From Rhodoferax sp. (GTDB lineage: Bacteria > Pseudomonadota > Gammaproteobacteria > Burkholderiales > Burkholderiaceae_C): a stretch of DNA of 6,286 nucleotides. Positions 5,756 to 6,286 of this stretch are shown here, in pieces (within the stretch, counting starts at the first letter, position 1; each line of letters starts with the position of its first letter). A program made the translations under genes and the position numbers. The stretch is taken from assembly GCA_020048795.1 (NCBI GenBank), contig JAIFMA010000224.1, positions 1 to 6,286 on the forward strand, read 5' to 3'. A model generated the notes under the pieces. It worked only from the letters and a program-made list of their open reading frames with translations, did no database searches and was not told where the DNA came from.

Positions 5756-5925
5756 GTTGATCCACCTCGATAGAACGCGCTTTCGGGCTTGGTCGCCTTG
5801 CGTGCAGAGATGATGCAAATAACTGCGCCTTGCTCTCATTCGCCATGACAGACGATGAGCAGCTTTGCCCCCGAGCTCATACCAAGCATCAGAAAGTGCT
5901 CTTCGTCGGATGAGTGATACGAACA
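5752..5925 (-). pseudogene. brnT: Broken BrnT-type ribonuclease toxin gene
   Basis: The frame directly upstream of brnA reads as the C-terminal half of BrnT: HSSDEEHFLMLGMSSGAKLL, then IVCHGE, a TGA stop (5836-5838), then EQGAVICIISARKATKPESA and FYRGG, ending at TGA 5752-5754, which overlaps the brnA start. Intact BrnT proteins are about 90 residues and carry SSRxRLLIVCHCYRE and VIRIISARKAT in these places. Here about 40 N-terminal residues, including the usual W-D-x-x-K and HGVSFEEA region, are missing. The stop falls in the same frame, and the Arg before IISARK is replaced by Cys. Upstream of ~5925 the sequence no longer matches, so an insertion or deletion junction lies near 5915-5960. 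With both defects no active toxin is expected. Confidence 0.8.
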
Positions 5926-6091
5926 TCATTGGTACTTCGCGCGTTTGACAGTGACGAGTATTGGCTGCACGTGGCAACGAAAGAAATGAACGTCCAAAGC
6001 ACCGCGAAGCCAAAGAAGTAGAAGGCAAATGCGGCGCTCGCTTTTGGGTGTGCTGCCCGACAGCCGGGAAGGTTCTTGCGCTTCACCCTGA

Positions 6092-6136
6092 TGGCCACCC
6101 CAAACTACTCCACTTATGGCCACCCAAACTGCTCCA
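6092..6136. repeat. Two-copy direct repeat TGGCCACCC..AAACT.CTCCA, possible IS21-type end
   Basis: Two near-identical copies lie 25 bases apart (6092-6112 and 6117-6136), differing by one C and one A/G. Multiple ~20-bp repeats near a terminus are typical of IS21-family elements, where the transposase binds them, and I recall similar TGGAGCAGTTTGGGTGGCC motifs in such ends. No transposase gene is visible; it would lie beyond the right edge or be lost. The repeat is certain; the assignment is a guess. Confidence 0.5.
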
Positions 6137-6180
6137 GGCAGGACGGCCAAATTAACGACTTTTTGGTAGGCTGTGGCATG

Positions 6181-6216
6181 GCGCTTTACCGGTAGGCGCT
6201 TTACCGGTAGGCGCTT
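6181..6216. repeat. 15-bp tandem repeat, 2.4 copies
   Basis: GCGCTTTACCGGTAG occurs at 6181-6195 and again at 6196-6210 with no mismatch, followed by a partial copy GCGCTT (6211-6216). Each unit contains the palindrome ACCGGT. It is non-coding as far as I can tell. It could be replication slippage, or iterons bound by a protein, but two copies are few for that. Confidence 0.85.
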
Positions 6217-6286
6217 GCGCCGTCCTTGGATTTGGGGATTTTTTAAATGAGAGCCGGGTGGGGGCCCGCTCAGCGGGGAGGCGCGG

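Larger units (their letters stand above)
5926..6286. other. Right-end region with repeats, no confident gene
   Basis: From the broken brnT to the window edge I see no gene I can defend. A minus-strand frame from ATG 6098 encodes a 69-residue peptide with a hydrophobic run (FYFFGFAVLWTFISFVATC), but its start codon is part of a repeat and it runs through the brnT remnant. Two repeats are listed separately. The very end has a bulged hairpin (GAGC-GGG with CCCGCTC, ~6250-6271). These features suggest transposon debris. Confidence 0.45.

Noticed and set aside
5889..6098. Minus-strand 69-residue peptide with a membrane-like segment (FYFFGFAVLWTFISFVATC).
   Set aside because: The start codon lies in the TGGCCAT repeat, no ribosome site is seen, and the C-terminal part runs out of frame through the brnT remnant. 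I keep it only as debris of possible interest.
6234..6286. GGGGA followed 8 bases later by ATG 6247, open to the window edge (MRAGWGPAQRGGA).
   Set aside because: Only 13 codons are visible, the composition is low-complexity G/C and the stretch can fold into a hairpin; too little to call a gene.

Overview
The window looks like an accessory or rearranged stretch of a betaproteobacterial chromosome. A Comamonadaceae host (Rhodoferax/Polaromonas-like) is my best guess. It rests on the style of the UreC sequence with its three extra loops, on a hairpin repeat between ureB and ureC that resembles an intergenic repeat I remember as abundant in that family, and on the Cys-polyGly lipoprotein. This is inference from memory, not a database result.

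Layout. Positions 1-2004 hold the 3' end of ureB and a complete ureC (urease beta and alpha subunits), both on the plus strand and separated by a hairpin repeat. No accessory gene (ureE, ureF or ureG) follows ureC in the window. Converging on ureC from the minus strand is a type II toxin-antitoxin pair at 2178-2925: a Phd/YefM-type antitoxin followed by a FitB/VapC-type PIN toxin. A good -10 box and a TGTACA hexamer of the YefM-operator type lie upstream. Positions 2962-3648 hold no gene I can defend, but they contain a clear dyad around AGGGAAAACCCT.

Positions 3649-5070 encode a 473-residue predicted lipoprotein. An intrinsic-terminator-like hairpin with a T run lies inside its first 24 codons, and its G+C content falls sharply along the gene. 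After it comes a doubtful 57-codon ORF (5097-5270) ending exactly at a hairpin. On the minus strand, 5531-5755 is an intact BrnA-type antitoxin. The frame directly upstream, overlapping it by ATGA, is a broken brnT toxin: its N-terminus is missing and an in-frame stop interrupts it. The last 350 bases carry repeats that may be an insertion-sequence end (two TGGCCACCC-type copies) and a 15-bp tandem repeat, but no confident gene.

How it fits together. UreB and UreC are structural subunits of the nickel urease, whose assembly would need accessory proteins encoded elsewhere. The two toxin-antitoxin loci (one apparently intact, one decayed to an antitoxin), the repeat fragments and the mosaic lipoprotein suggest an insertion-prone region next to the urease genes. 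I did not find a convincing new multi-gene system. The observations most worth checking are the terminator inside the lipoprotein gene, the orphan BrnA with its brnT wreck, and the candidate operator of the Phd/PIN pair.
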